Shown: positions 27,739-36,571, counted from the stretch's first letter. The stretch is DNA of 64,000 nucleotides from Crocosphaera chwakensis CCY0110 (GCF_000169335.1 NZ_AAXW01000021.1:1-64000); one strand, 5' to 3'. Numbers and translations: made by a program. The notes: generated by a model not told the origin, from the sequence alone.

Positions 27739-28116
27739 TTAAAGGGGTAAAGGCGGAATACGGGCTAAAATGCCTTTTTGTAAGATTTCTGGACGGTCTT
27801 GACGTTTTATGAGTCCATCTTTGCTAGTAAAGTATTGTTCGGCAAATTGCAATATAGAAGAGGGACTGGTCATCGGTGGCAAATCACCGAACATCAGAGT
27901 CGTTTTATGGGGTGCAGCAAAAGCCACAGTACAGGGGCGATTACAAGCACTCAAACAACTCACTTCTTGGATGATAAATTGATCTTTATATTGCCAGGTT
28001 GCTTGTAATTCTTTTAATTGAGTTAATAAATGCTTACCGCCTCTTTGTCCTAAATAATCTTTTTGTTGAGAAGAAAAGGCGCAGGAACGACAGATAAATA
28101 TCGTGTGTTTGCTCAT
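27739..28116 (-). CDS. DUF1636 metal-binding-like protein
   Basis: This 125-residue protein has a thioredoxin-like ferredoxin outline. FICRSCAF supplies CxxC and EVSCLSACNRPCTVAF supplies C-x3-C-x3-C, which matches DUF1636. The family is found near COG0523 and cobalamin genes; its biochemical role is unknown, and it may bind a metal or an Fe-S cluster. It sits between a small CPP-motif protein and cysS in one operon. Confidence 0.85.
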   Translation of the reverse strand: MSKHTIFICRSCAFSSQQKDYLGQRGGKHLLTQLKELQATWQYKDQFIIQEVSCLSACNRPCTVAFAAPHKTTLMFGDLPPMTSPSSILQFAEQYFTSKDGLIKRQDRPEILQKGILARIPPLPL

Positions 28117-28143
28117 CTTAATTACAGTTTGATATTTGACTAT

Positions 28144-28407
28144 TTATTGTTTAATCAATTGTTCGATATCTGCTCTATCTATTTCATTAATCGATTTATG
28201 AATTTTGTATTGTTTTGTCGGTTTTTCCATGATTACAATCGCTGTTTCAATGGGCGGACAATCTTCTTCATGACAGGTTAATTGATTTAAAGAAATTGCT
28301 ATTTCTTCGTCTATCTTTAAGATTTCAGATATCCAGATTTTTACTTGTTTTACTTTTGCTGGATCTGCTTTTAAATGAGTTCGATAAAATAAATCCATGA
28401 GGTTCAC
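28144..28407 (-). CDS. Small CxxxxCPP-motif protein of COG0523 operons
   Basis: This is an 87-residue protein. The centre reads QLTCHEEDCPPIETAIVIM and the C-terminal part QYKIHKSINEIDRADIEQL. I recall similar small proteins, with the pattern CxEPxCPPxET and HKPxxEV, beside COG0523 genes in other bacteria, but have no function for them. The two Cys and the nearby His could bind a metal. A GTG at 28407 overlaps the COG0523 stop by four bases (GTGA), indicating translational coupling; an ATG at 28398 is an alternative start. Confidence 0.7.
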   Translation of the reverse strand: MNLMDLFYRTHLKADPAKVKQVKIWISEILKIDEEIAISLNQLTCHEEDCPPIETAIVIMEKPTKQYKIHKSINEIDRADIEQLIKQ

Positions 28408-29444
28408 GAGGGTAAATTGGGGAGACTAAATTCCTTGTTAATGACTAAATCAACTAAACAATCTTTAAGCTGTTGTTTAATTAAAGATTTATCCAAATTA
28501 CGCCCGATGAATACAAGTTCGTTTTTTGGCTGAGTTGTCCAATCATCAGCTTGGAGATCGTAGCGAGGTCCACTCAGTTGAAAAATATGGCGAGAGGGAC
28601 TTTCTTGAAACCAAAGTATCCCCTTAGCACGAAATACATTACTGGATAATTGTTCAGATAAAAAATGTTCAAGTTTTTCAAGTTGAAAAGGGAGATCGCT
28701 TTCAAAAGAAACAAAGTTAAAGCCATCAGTTTCTAAATGATTGTTAAAAGCCGATTTGTTACGTCGAAACTCGGAAATATCAGTTTGATAATTATCTGTT
28801 TGAGTTAAACCAATGTCTAAAATTAAAGGCAAAGGAACTTGTCCATATTCACTCTCTAAAATTCTAAATCCTGGTTTAGTATCTTCAATAAATGCTTTTA
28901 ATTCGCTAATTTTATTTTTAGTTGCTAAATCAATTTTATTTAAAAGAACCAGATCACCGTATCTAATTTGGCTTAGAGCAGCATCACTATCAAAATGTTC
29001 AGCATCAAAAGCGGCTGCATCCACAACGGTAATAATAGAATCAAGACGAGTTAAAAATTTTAATTCTGTACTAAGAAAAGTCAAGATAATCGGTAAGGGA
29101 TCTGCTAATCCTGTTGTTTCAACAACTAAATAATCTACTTTTTCTTCTCTTTCTAACACTTGATAGACCGTATTAACAAAACCATCATTAATGGTGCAAC
29201 AAATACAACCATTCCCTAAGTCTATCATATCTGAATCGACTGAAATTAAAAGTTTCTCATCAATATTAATGTCACCAAACTCATTGACTAATACTGCTAT
29301 TTTCAGCTTATCTTTATTCTGTAAAATTTGATTGAGTAAAGTGGTTTTGCCACTCCCTAAGAAACCAGTAATTATAGTGACTGGCATTCCACTTTTAGGT
29401 AAGGATGGCAGAGCATCGGACAGGTTGAAGTTTAGACGAGTCAT
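28404..29444 (-). CDS. COG0523 GTPase, putative zinc metallochaperone 3
   Basis: This is a 346-residue near-twin of the protein at 13173-14213, with the same GFLGSGKTTLLNQIL, NGCICCTINDGFV and CobW C-terminal domain. Differences are scattered, consistent with a duplication that has drifted. The first 20 bases upstream of the two starts also match, then diverge. Here a transposase relic replaces the double Zur box. It heads the run COG0523, CPP protein, DUF1636, cysS and probably serves CysRS. Confidence 0.92.
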   Translation of the reverse strand: MTRLNFNLSDALPSLPKSGMPVTIITGFLGSGKTTLLNQILQNKDKLKIAVLVNEFGDINIDEKLLISVDSDMIDLGNGCICCTINDGFVNTVYQVLEREEKVDYLVVETTGLADPLPIILTFLSTELKFLTRLDSIITVVDAAAFDAEHFDSDAALSQIRYGDLVLLNKIDLATKNKISELKAFIEDTKPGFRILESEYGQVPLPLILDIGLTQTDNYQTDISEFRRNKSAFNNHLETDGFNFVSFESDLPFQLEKLEHFLSEQLSSNVFRAKGILWFQESPSRHIFQLSGPRYDLQADDWTTQPKNELVFIGRNLDKSLIKQQLKDCLVDLVINKEFSLPNLPS

Positions 29445-29459
29445 AGTATTGAATTAATT

Positions 29460-29522
29460 CGTCCTATTAATAAGGTTTTAGCTGATCAAGGATATCGAGG
29501 GAAGCGACCTCAACAGATTAGG
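29460..29522 (+). pseudogene. Transposase relic upstream of COG0523 copy 3
   Basis: The plus strand reads PINKVLADQGYRGKRPQQIR, which looks like the region around the second catalytic Asp of an IS5-type DDE transposase. Only about 20 codons remain. It occupies the place where the duplicate locus at 14244 has two Zur boxes. Confidence 0.55.
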
Positions 29523-30285
29523 CTTGCTTTTTGAGTTTAGTCGCAAATCCTAACCCACCAATGGCGAAAAGACCAAGAATAGTTCCAGGTTCTGGTACGG
29601 AGTTGATCTTGATCGAAAGGTCGTCAACAAAAAAGGAACTCGATAGACCCGGCGAGTTAAATGTTGTGTTATCGAAAATGTGAAAAATCTCAACTTGTAC
29701 TAGCTCCGTAGCAGGATTATCAAAAGTTTCGGAACCGATGAAGGAGCCGTCTACGAAAGCATTCGAGGTTTGTGTTTGGAAATCCAGAACCAACTTAAGG
29801 TCAATCCACCTGTCGGTCTCAATATCCGCCACTCCGCCCCCAAATTCTACGCGATTACCATCGCGGACGGCGAGTTGTGAAACGAAGCCATTCTCACCAA
29901 TTAAGGCCATTGGTGAAAGGAATGTGGAAGGGGAAGCCCATCCGTCCGTCCCGTCGAGATAAATTGAGTGCTTCACTGACACCATTGGAGCAGATGTCGA
30001 ATAAGGCCCGGCTCGAAATGTCAGGCCAAAGGGGTTTTCACCTACAGCTTGACGTACTTCCAGCGATTGGGAACCAGTGCGTGCGAAACCCGACGTGACC
30101 ACAGGATCAATATCAAAACTGTTAAGCCAACCTTCTTGCCCGCTGAGCGCACCCACTGAGTAGTCTGGTGCTTCATAGCTCGTCGAATAGAGGACACCAG
30201 CGTATGCCTTAGCATCAAAGCAAACGACCGAGGTCATTCCGCAAAACAGTGGAACTATGAACATTCGGGCAGTTCTAATTTCCAT
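29518..30285 (-). CDS. PEP-CTERM exoprotein, Zur-box linked
   Basis: This is a 255-residue secreted protein. A signal peptide ends near KAYA at residue 28, the middle resembles a concanavalin-like beta sandwich (SQEG..., VKHSIYLDG, WIDLKLVLDF), and the C-terminus has VPEPGTILGLFAIGGLGF plus KLKKQ. A Zur-box-like site lies 84 bases upstream. Function unknown. The base composition (many GC-rich codons) differs from the neighbouring AT-rich genes, which may mean separate acquisition. Confidence 0.85.
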   Translation of the reverse strand: MEIRTARMFIVPLFCGMTSVVCFDAKAYAGVLYSTSYEAPDYSVGALSGQEGWLNSFDIDPVVTSGFARTGSQSLEVRQAVGENPFGLTFRAGPYSTSAPMVSVKHSIYLDGTDGWASPSTFLSPMALIGENGFVSQLAVRDGNRVEFGGGVADIETDRWIDLKLVLDFQTQTSNAFVDGSFIGSETFDNPATELVQVEIFHIFDNTTFNSPGLSSSFFVDDLSIKINSVPEPGTILGLFAIGGLGFATKLKKQA

Positions 30286-30368
30286 AATTCATTCTCCCGT
30301 AACTAGGCGGTGAAGGTTTCTGAAACTTGTTTGTATCTGCATATCCTGTGCAATCATACCATTGTTTT

Positions 30369-30385
30369 GAGAATGATTATTATTC
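30369..30385. promoter_or_regulatory. Zur-box-like palindrome
   Basis: GAGAATGATTATTATTC, in the leader of the PEP-CTERM gene at 29518-30285. Same variant as at 26179 and 38452. Confidence 0.65.
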
Positions 30386-30422
30386 TTACAGTAAACATAA
30401 CATAAAAATACTTTGTATTTAT

Positions 30423-30908
30423 TTACAATTGTGTCGGGTTAGGGGTATCACCATAAACCGCTTTGGGATCAAATGTTTTCTCGGTTTCAGTAAAAGTCAA
30501 TTGTAGTGGTTGTTGGGAAGAAACAGCACTTTTTCCTGTAGGAATACGGCGATAAAAACAAGAACGATAACCCACGTGACAACTAGCCCCCGAACCAGCT
30601 ATGATAACCTGCATCCAAAGACAATCTTGGTCATCATCAATGGTTAACTGTGCTACTTTTTGCACCAGTCCACTGGATTGACCTTTATGCCATAGTTGCT
30701 GACGACTGCGACTGTAATAGTGAGCTTCTCCCGTTTCAATGGTTTTAACTAAGGCTTCTTCGTTCATATAAGCGTGCATCAGCACTTCACCCGTGTTGAA
30801 ATCGGTGGTAACGACTGGAATCAAACCATTGCAGTCGAATTTGGGAGCAAGGAACAAACCTTCTTCTACTTGTTCGACTGAAGTTCTGGCAGTAAATAGG
30901 GGATTCAT
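30423..30908 (-). CDS. hisI: Phosphoribosyl-AMP cyclohydrolase, stand-alone HisI
   Basis: This 161-residue enzyme opens the adenine ring of PR-AMP in histidine synthesis. The zinc cysteines lie in DDQDCLWMQV and in GASCHVGYRSCFYRR; the Asp run in TIDDDQDC is the magnesium site. Cyanobacterial HisI is usually fused to HisE (about 210 residues), whereas here the HisE half is absent and a short tail remains, which marks it as a specialised paralogue. A perfect Zur box sits 22 bases upstream. Zur-controlled hisI paralogues are known in zinc regulons. Confidence 0.92.
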   Translation of the reverse strand: MNPLFTARTSVEQVEEGLFLAPKFDCNGLIPVVTTDFNTGEVLMHAYMNEEALVKTIETGEAHYYSRSRQQLWHKGQSSGLVQKVAQLTIDDDQDCLWMQVIIAGSGASCHVGYRSCFYRRIPTGKSAVSSQQPLQLTFTETEKTFDPKAVYGDTPNPTQL

Positions 30909-30929
30909 CTTAGTTCAACTGTTCAATTT

Positions 30930-30944
30930 TGATAATCATTATCA
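30930..30944. promoter_or_regulatory. Perfect Zur box upstream of hisI
   Basis: TGATAATCATTATCA is a perfect 7-1-7 palindrome 22 bases before the hisI start. Confidence 0.9.
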
Positions 30945-30962
30945 TAGTAAAAGGAATGATCT

Positions 30963-32612
30963 TTAGCTAATTAACAGTCCACCCCAGGCGAGTAATAAAG
31001 AAAAAATGATCGCAGCGATCGCCTGTTTACCTAGCAGCAATAAGGAAAATCGATAAGACTTTTCCTGCATAATGGTTAACAGAGTAACTAAACAAGGCAG
31101 CAATACTCCTGCTAGATAAACCCCAGTCAAAACTTGTAATGGGGTCAACATAGCCAAGGTTTCCGGTTCGGCAAACAGCAGTAATCCGTCTTTACGAATA
31201 GAAGCTAAAACAATAGGCAATGACGCTTCAGGGGGTAGATTAAACCATCCCATTAAAGGATTGATAATATTGGCTAAAGTGGCAATCACGCCTAACCAAT
31301 TCAAGACAGAAGCAATAATCGTAATCATTAAAAAGATGGGAATCGCATTGAACAAAAATTGCTGAATCGTTGACTTAGCTTCGCGCCAAATTGCAGACCA
31401 ACGGGGAAATTCTAAAAAGGCTCTTCCTTCAATTACCAGAGAATTTTGAGTCGATTTGGCTGTAGAAGAAGAAATGATGCGAGTATATATTAAAGTCGTT
31501 GTGCTTAGGTAAAGTAAGTAAGGAATTACCAAATAAGTTAACTTAGCAGCACTAAACACCCCTAAAGTTGCGCCAAACTGATAAGAACAAGCTGAACCAA
31601 AAGCGATCGCCGAAATACAAGTTCCTCTAGAACAACTAGAACAGCCACGAGTGTTAATTACCGCAGGAACATTACAGCCAAACCCCATAATTACCCGCAC
31701 TAAATCCCTTCCTGATAACCCGAACTTACGCAGTAAAGGATCAAGAGTAATCGTAATCCTTTCTACCAAACCACTCGCTTTATATGCGCCCAAAAATAAA
31801 GCATAAAGAACCACCGTCGGCATTGCCCAAATAAACAGCAACGGCCCCATCGTTACCAGTCCATATTGCCCTATCAGTATTTCTCTTAACCCGATGGGGA
31901 GTTGTGATAATGGTTCAATTAAATAAGCGACGGCAGCTTGCATTACGGGGTCTACTAAAGTTGCAAAGGAGTTAGCCCCCCAAACAGCAATTATGGCAGG
32001 AATCAGTAATAGGGCGATCGCGACTAACCAGCCCAGGTTCGGATGTTCTAGCAGTGTCGGTTGCGGTTGAATGTGCCAGCCAGCCCTTTGAGGAATCCAT
32101 TTTATGGAAAAAGTATGAGGTTGTTGTAGAGCATCTACAATCAAGTTTTGTTGTTCTGCTGTCAGGTAACGAGCATCTACCGTTACAATGCTCAGGTTAG
32201 AATTTTTACTCCACTCTCGCACTACTTGTTGATTGTTGGTTATGGAGGAGAGCTTATCCCAAAAAGTAATCACCACAATACCCCGTTTATCTGCTACCAA
32301 GGGTAATAAATCTGCTAAATCTCGATCTACGTCAGTCGCCTTGACTACTAATAGTACGGTGTCATTCTCTTGCAACTGTCTCAAAGCTTGCCTAGTGGTT
32401 ACGCTGTCGGAACGATAAAGAATTCCAGGGGTATCAATAAAAGTATAGGCTTCAGAGTCATAAGTTTCGCAAGCTATGGTAGAGCCACGAAAATTGTCAC
32501 TATATGCAGATTTACCCGTCAGAGAAGCAATTAGTTGTGACTTGCCCGTATTTTCTTTGCCAATGACAACAACACAATCTCGTTCTATTTTTGAGGGTGT
32601 AAAGATATTCAT
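30963..32612 (-). CDS. FeoB-like GTPase-fused metal transporter
   Basis: From the ATG at 32612 this is a 549-residue protein. The N-terminal 160 residues form a small GTPase (G1 GKENTGKS, G3 FIDTPGIL; the usual NKxD is replaced by TFWDKL). The rest has about eight membrane segments with the FeoB signature GFGCNVPAVINTR followed by an unusual cysteine cluster GCSSCSRGTC and then FGSACSYQFGA. It is shorter than FeoB (about 750). FeoB imports ferrous iron; here the gene sits 8 bases behind a CzcO-like gene that has a perfect Zur box, so zinc or another divalent metal is a reasonable substrate guess. That is inference. The ATG is chosen over an in-frame TTG that overlaps the upstream stop. Confidence 0.8.
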   Translation of the reverse strand: MNIFTPSKIERDCVVVIGKENTGKSQLIASLTGKSAYSDNFRGSTIACETYDSEAYTFIDTPGILYRSDSVTTRQALRQLQENDTVLLVVKATDVDRDLADLLPLVADKRGIVVITFWDKLSSITNNQQVVREWSKNSNLSIVTVDARYLTAEQQNLIVDALQQPHTFSIKWIPQRAGWHIQPQPTLLEHPNLGWLVAIALLLIPAIIAVWGANSFATLVDPVMQAAVAYLIEPLSQLPIGLREILIGQYGLVTMGPLLFIWAMPTVVLYALFLGAYKASGLVERITITLDPLLRKFGLSGRDLVRVIMGFGCNVPAVINTRGCSSCSRGTCISAIAFGSACSYQFGATLGVFSAAKLTYLVIPYLLYLSTTTLIYTRIISSSTAKSTQNSLVIEGRAFLEFPRWSAIWREAKSTIQQFLFNAIPIFLMITIIASVLNWLGVIATLANIINPLMGWFNLPPEASLPIVLASIRKDGLLLFAEPETLAMLTPLQVLTGVYLAGVLLPCLVTLLTIMQEKSYRFSLLLLGKQAIAAIIFSLLLAWGGLLIS

Positions 32613-32620
32613 TTTCTTTT

Positions 32621-33742
32621 TTAACAAACACAATCGTTATCGCAGCAAGAAAGGTCATCTAAAAACAAGCCTTCTCGACGATAGACTTGCAAGGGAGTCG
32701 TATCGATGTCCAGACGTTGAGCAATCGCATTAACGACCACAGCAAATCGCTGCCGAAATTTGTAAATAAAGCAAAAAATTAACTCGCCGTGACGTACCGA
32801 AGGCCCCACGACAAATAATCCTGGCGTTAGGGTAGACTCATCTTCTTGAGTCAGTGCTGCATAGCCGTTTGACCAATCAAACATGGGAGCAATCTGTTTT
32901 AAACTGCTATCAAACCCGGTACAGAGAATGGGTGGTGTAGAACTAAACCACTTTTCATACTCACTTTCTACTACATATCCATTTTTCACAGCCTTAACTT
33001 CTTCGATTTGTTTTTCCCCAATTAGCTCGACTCGACCTAGAGAATAAGCTATTTCAAGACGTTTTAGGCTATAGGGAGATAAGGAAATACTAGGGTCTGG
33101 GTCTAAGTTTGCCCAGCTACTATTGCGGTCTAATAACTTGACTTTTTTCCCTAATGCTGCCAAATTTGACGCTGCATCGACACCGCTTTCATAGCCCCCG
33201 ATCACCACAAATTCATCTCCTTCAAGATCAGACCAAGAACGGACTTGAGAATTATGAATACATAAATTTGCACCGAGAAAGGGATTTAAACGAGGATATT
33301 GAAATTCTCCTGCTGCCCAAATGACAAACTGCGATCGCAACTCACCTCTATTGGTTTGAATAACAAACCCTTTGCATTGACGTAAAGCTGTAATTGTTTC
33401 TACATCCGTCTCGGTTTTTATGGGAAGTTGAAAATACTCAGTAATAGTCTCTAAATATAAGGCATACTCTTTCCCCGAAAGATGTTCCTGTCCAAATGTG
33501 AGGGCGGGAGAAGTTTTTAAAGCTACTGAATTGAGATCCAGGAGTCCAAAACCATGACTGGGAAACGATGGCGTAATGAAGCGCATTTCTTCAGGCCAAC
33601 GGCTAAAAGAAGCTCCCACTTGATGCCGTTCTAAAATAACAAAGTTTTCAATTCCTAAATCTTTTAAGACCACCCCACAACCAATTCCAGCCGCCCCAGC
33701 CCCGACAATAACAACATCAAATTGGGGATTCTTGGTATTCAT
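32621..33742 (-). CDS. CzcO-like flavoprotein with cysteine-rich tail
   Basis: This is a 373-residue FAD/NAD(P)-binding oxidoreductase of the CzcO/flavin-monooxygenase type. The FAD motif VVIVGAGAAGIGCG is at the N-terminus, the NAD(P) motif VVIGGYESGVDAA is near 170, and LFVVGPSVRHGE is near 323. The last residues read LSCCDNDCVC, a thiol cluster that could bind zinc or copper. The ATG at 33742 follows the perfect Zur palindrome, while the longer frame would run through it. It leads the FeoB-like gene in an operon. The substrate is unknown; CzcO-like proteins are linked to metal loci by name only. Confidence 0.8.
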   Translation of the reverse strand: MNTKNPQFDVVIVGAGAAGIGCGVVLKDLGIENFVILERHQVGASFSRWPEEMRFITPSFPSHGFGLLDLNSVALKTSPALTFGQEHLSGKEYALYLETITEYFQLPIKTETDVETITALRQCKGFVIQTNRGELRSQFVIWAAGEFQYPRLNPFLGANLCIHNSQVRSWSDLEGDEFVVIGGYESGVDAASNLAALGKKVKLLDRNSSWANLDPDPSISLSPYSLKRLEIAYSLGRVELIGEKQIEEVKAVKNGYVVESEYEKWFSSTPPILCTGFDSSLKQIAPMFDWSNGYAALTQEDESTLTPGLFVVGPSVRHGELIFCFIYKFRQRFAVVVNAIAQRLDIDTTPLQVYRREGLFLDDLSCCDNDCVC

Positions 33743-33770
33743 CGGCAGACAACCTCGAGATACTTTCTTT

Positions 33771-33799
33771 GCTAAAATGATAATCATTATCATTTTAGC
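33771..33799. promoter_or_regulatory. Extended perfect Zur palindrome between divergent operons
   Basis: The 29 bases are a perfect palindrome centred on TGATAATCATTATCA (33778-33792), with GCTAAAA arms. It lies between the CzcO/FeoB-like operon (minus) and COG0523 copy 4 (plus). Confidence 0.9.
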
Positions 33800-33897
33800 A
33801 GTTAATGAGCTAATATAAAAAAGAATGTATATCAACCGATAGAGTTAATCTACCTGTTGGTTGTTTTCTTGCCCATAAGTTAACTACAGGAAAAATT

Positions 33898-34992
33898 ATG
33901 CAAATAGTGGATAAACAGTCAGGAAACAATGACACAATGGATGCACCCAAACGGGGGATACCTGTAACAGTTATTACTGGGTTTCTCGGAAGTGGAAAAA
34001 CAACACTTCTCAACCATATTTTAACCAATCAAGAAGGAATAAAAACAGCCGTTTTAGTGAATGAGTTTGGGGAAATTGGTATTGATAATGAGTTGATTGT
34101 TAGCACTGAAGATAATATAGTAGAACTCAACAATGGCTGCGTCTGTTGCACAATTAATCAAGATTTAGTTAAAGCAGTTCATAAAGTTTTAGAGCGTCCT
34201 GAAAAAGTAGATTATCTAATTGTTGAAACCACAGGGTTAGCTGATCCGCTTCCAGTTGCTTTAACGTTTTTGGGAACAGAATTAAGAGACATGACTCGTC
34301 TAGATTCTATCGTTAGTATGGTAGATTGTGCTAATTTCAGCCTCGATTTATTTAAGTCAGAAGCGGCTCGAAGTCAGATTGCTTATGGAGATATTATTGT
34401 TTTAAATAAGACTGACTTAGTAGATGAAAAGGAGGTTGATGCTTTAGAAAATAGAATTAGAGATGTAAAAGGTTCTGCTAGAATTTTGCGCACTAAAAAA
34501 TCTCAAGTTTCCTTACCTTTAATTCTGAGTGTGGGATTATTTGAATCTGATAAGTATTTTGAGCAGCAAGAGGTTGAACATCACCACGATCACGACCATG
34601 ATCACCATCACCATCACCATCACCATGATCATGACCACGATCATCATCACCATGATCACCATTCCCATCATTTAGAAAATGATGGTTTTACCTCCGTTTC
34701 TTTTGAAAGCGATAAACCTTTTTCTCTTCGGAAATTTCAATATTTTCTAGATAACCAAATCCCCAAAAATGTTTTTCGAGCTAAAGGTATTTTATGGTTC
34801 AATGAAAGTAGCGATCGCCACATTTTTCATCTCAGTGGTAAACGGTTTACTTTAGAAGATGATCAATGGAAAGGGACACCCAAAAATCAATTGGTTTTAA
34901 TTGGACAAAATTTGGATAAGAACACATTATATGAACAGATCGAGCATTGTTTGTCTGTTCCTACCACAACCACAGGCCAAGAATTGAATTAA
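33898..34992 (+). CDS. COG0523 GTPase 4 with long His/Asp-rich metal loop
   Basis: This is a 364-residue G3E GTPase with GFLGSGKTTLLNHIL, CxCC in NGCVCCTINQDLV, VLNKTDLVDE and a CobW C-terminal domain (FRAKGILWFNES). Between residues about 225 and 258 is an uninterrupted His/Asp stretch with more than twenty histidines, a high-capacity metal-binding loop as in zinc-storage COG0523 proteins. AGGAAAAATT precedes the ATG. The extended Zur palindrome lies about 100 bases upstream. It ends 7 bases from a convergent metallophosphoesterase-like gene. Confidence 0.93.
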   Translation: MQIVDKQSGNNDTMDAPKRGIPVTVITGFLGSGKTTLLNHILTNQEGIKTAVLVNEFGEIGIDNELIVSTEDNIVELNNGCVCCTINQDLVKAVHKVLERPEKVDYLIVETTGLADPLPVALTFLGTELRDMTRLDSIVSMVDCANFSLDLFKSEAARSQIAYGDIIVLNKTDLVDEKEVDALENRIRDVKGSARILRTKKSQVSLPLILSVGLFESDKYFEQQEVEHHHDHDHDHHHHHHHHDHDHDHHHHDHHSHHLENDGFTSVSFESDKPFSLRKFQYFLDNQIPKNVFRAKGILWFNESSDRHIFHLSGKRFTLEDDQWKGTPKNQLVLIGQNLDKNTLYEQIEHCLSVPTTTTGQELN

Positions 34993-34998
34993 TTTGAT

Positions 34999-35721
34999 TT
35001 AATTACCAAAACCCTTTTTTTCCCCATAGTAAACTGTCTTAAACTCCAGGCGATCGCTATTGGGACTATAAAGGGTATAGGTAGCCTTTCCAGGTTCTCT
35101 ACCGACATTTCCTACTCCGACAACCCTTCTTTTGGTTGCCGTCATGGTTTGCATGGGTTGCTGGCGATCTAAAGTCATCACCGAACTATTAACCGAACCC
35201 CCTTGTAGTACATATTCAAACACTTGACCGGAACGACCACAAAAAAGAGAATTGGCCTCAACTCTTTGCAAACGGTCGAGCATTTGCCAGGGTGGGGTTT
35301 CGGGGGTTAACTCATCGCTGGCACTAACGGTGCTACCATGAATTAACAAACAATCTAATTCCAAGAAACCAAAATGACAGTTGCGTAACCATTGTACCGT
35401 TTCACGAGATACAGAGTCCCAAAGAAGTTGTACGGTTTCCATTCCAAAGCGATCAATTAATTCTGTGGGTTCTGCTGTTGAACCGACAGCGTGTAAAGCA
35501 AAGCATTGTTCCTCCCACCAACCGACACAGACTTGGGGTTGTAATTCTCCAGGTAAAGGGTTTTGAATTCGTCTGATTACTTTTTCGCTATTGGGGTTGG
35601 CTGCTATGACATCCCCTAAAATATACAATGCTTCTACTGGAATGCGTTGGCGTTTGATATCTGCCAATATTGCTGAGTAAGCTGCGATATTTCCTTCAAT
35701 TCCACTTAAAATTGCCCACAT
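34999..35721 (-). CDS. Degenerate metallophosphoesterase-like protein
   Basis: From the ATG at 35721 this is about 240 residues. It aligns by eye with its upstream neighbour, but the metal site is eroded: LSGIEGN stands for ISDIHGN, WWEEQC for the GN/CWDD region, and FCGRSG for FCGHTH; only GD and IHGS remain. It therefore probably does not bind the usual two metals and may be a regulatory or structural partner. It overlaps no gene, starts 34 bases after the intact paralogue stops, and is third in the operon 37320-34999. Confidence 0.75.
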   Translation of the reverse strand: MWAILSGIEGNIAAYSAILADIKRQRIPVEALYILGDVIAANPNSEKVIRRIQNPLPGELQPQVCVGWWEEQCFALHAVGSTAEPTELIDRFGMETVQLLWDSVSRETVQWLRNCHFGFLELDCLLIHGSTVSASDELTPETPPWQMLDRLQRVEANSLFCGRSGQVFEYVLQGGSVNSSVMTLDRQQPMQTMTATKRRVVGVGNVGREPGKATYTLYSPNSDRLEFKTVYYGEKKGFGN

Positions 35722-35755
35722 TGATTTTCTATTCTTTATATTTAAGTAATTTAAG

Positions 35756-36571
35756 TTACCTTTCGCAAACATGAGTCGGATCGTCCGCTTTTTCGGCAAA
35801 TTCTAAACCCCTAGCCAAACGCCAAGCAAAAATCGGTGGTAAACCAGCATCTAAAATGGCAGCACAGGTTATTTTATAGTCATACTCCACTTCTCGTAAG
35901 TTTACCTCTTGTGTCTCCGTATCATAGATAACATAGGTAGCATTAGGACGACCATGACGGGGTTCCCCAACCGAACCAACATTGATAATACGTTTGAGAG
36001 GAGTATTAAAACTAACAGTAGGTTGTTCCTTTTTATTAGGTTGATGAACGCTTACCTGTAATTGTCCAGCATCTAGGGTGCGAACGTAGGGAACATGGGT
36101 ATGTCCACAAAATAATATCTCTGCATCACTGGAAAGGACTCTTTCTAAAGCAGTAAAAGCATCCATTTCCGGTAACAAATATTCGTGGTTGCTATGAGGA
36201 CTCCCATGTGCGAAACAGAGATTCCCTTCTTTATAAGTCTGGGGGAGTTGGGCTAAATATTCCCGAACTTCTGGATTAACGTGCTTATTTGTCCATTCGT
36301 GGGCGATTACCCCTCTTTTTTCTGCTAACAGAGAAGGATAACTACATTCACAGGAGTTGAGTCCTTCCACAATATCGTCATCCCAACAACCCTGTACAGT
36401 GGGAATGTCTAAAGAGCGAATTTGTGCGGTAACAGCATTGGGAAAAGGACCATAACCCACTAGATCCCCAAGACAATAGATTTTTTCGGCTTTTTGTTGG
36501 TCGATATCCAGTAAAACTGCATCTAAAGCTGCATAATTACCATGAATATCGGATATTACTGCTATTTTCAT
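35756..36571 (-). CDS. Metallophosphoesterase, zinc-island type
   Basis: This is a 271-residue calcineurin-like phosphoesterase. Metal ligands are visible in ISDIHGN, CLGDLVGYGP, GCWDDD (instead of GNHD), CFAHGSPHS and FCGHTHVP, followed by NVGSVGEPRHG. Substrate unknown; such proteins can use Mn, Fe or Zn. It overlaps the upstream P-loop gene by four bases (ATGA), so the two are translationally coupled. The Zur box of this operon is at 37339. Confidence 0.87.
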   Translation of the reverse strand: MKIAVISDIHGNYAALDAVLLDIDQQKAEKIYCLGDLVGYGPFPNAVTAQIRSLDIPTVQGCWDDDIVEGLNSCECSYPSLLAEKRGVIAHEWTNKHVNPEVREYLAQLPQTYKEGNLCFAHGSPHSNHEYLLPEMDAFTALERVLSSDAEILFCGHTHVPYVRTLDAGQLQVSVHQPNKKEQPTVSFNTPLKRIINVGSVGEPRHGRPNATYVIYDTETQEVNLREVEYDYKITCAAILDAGLPPIFAWRLARGLEFAEKADDPTHVCER

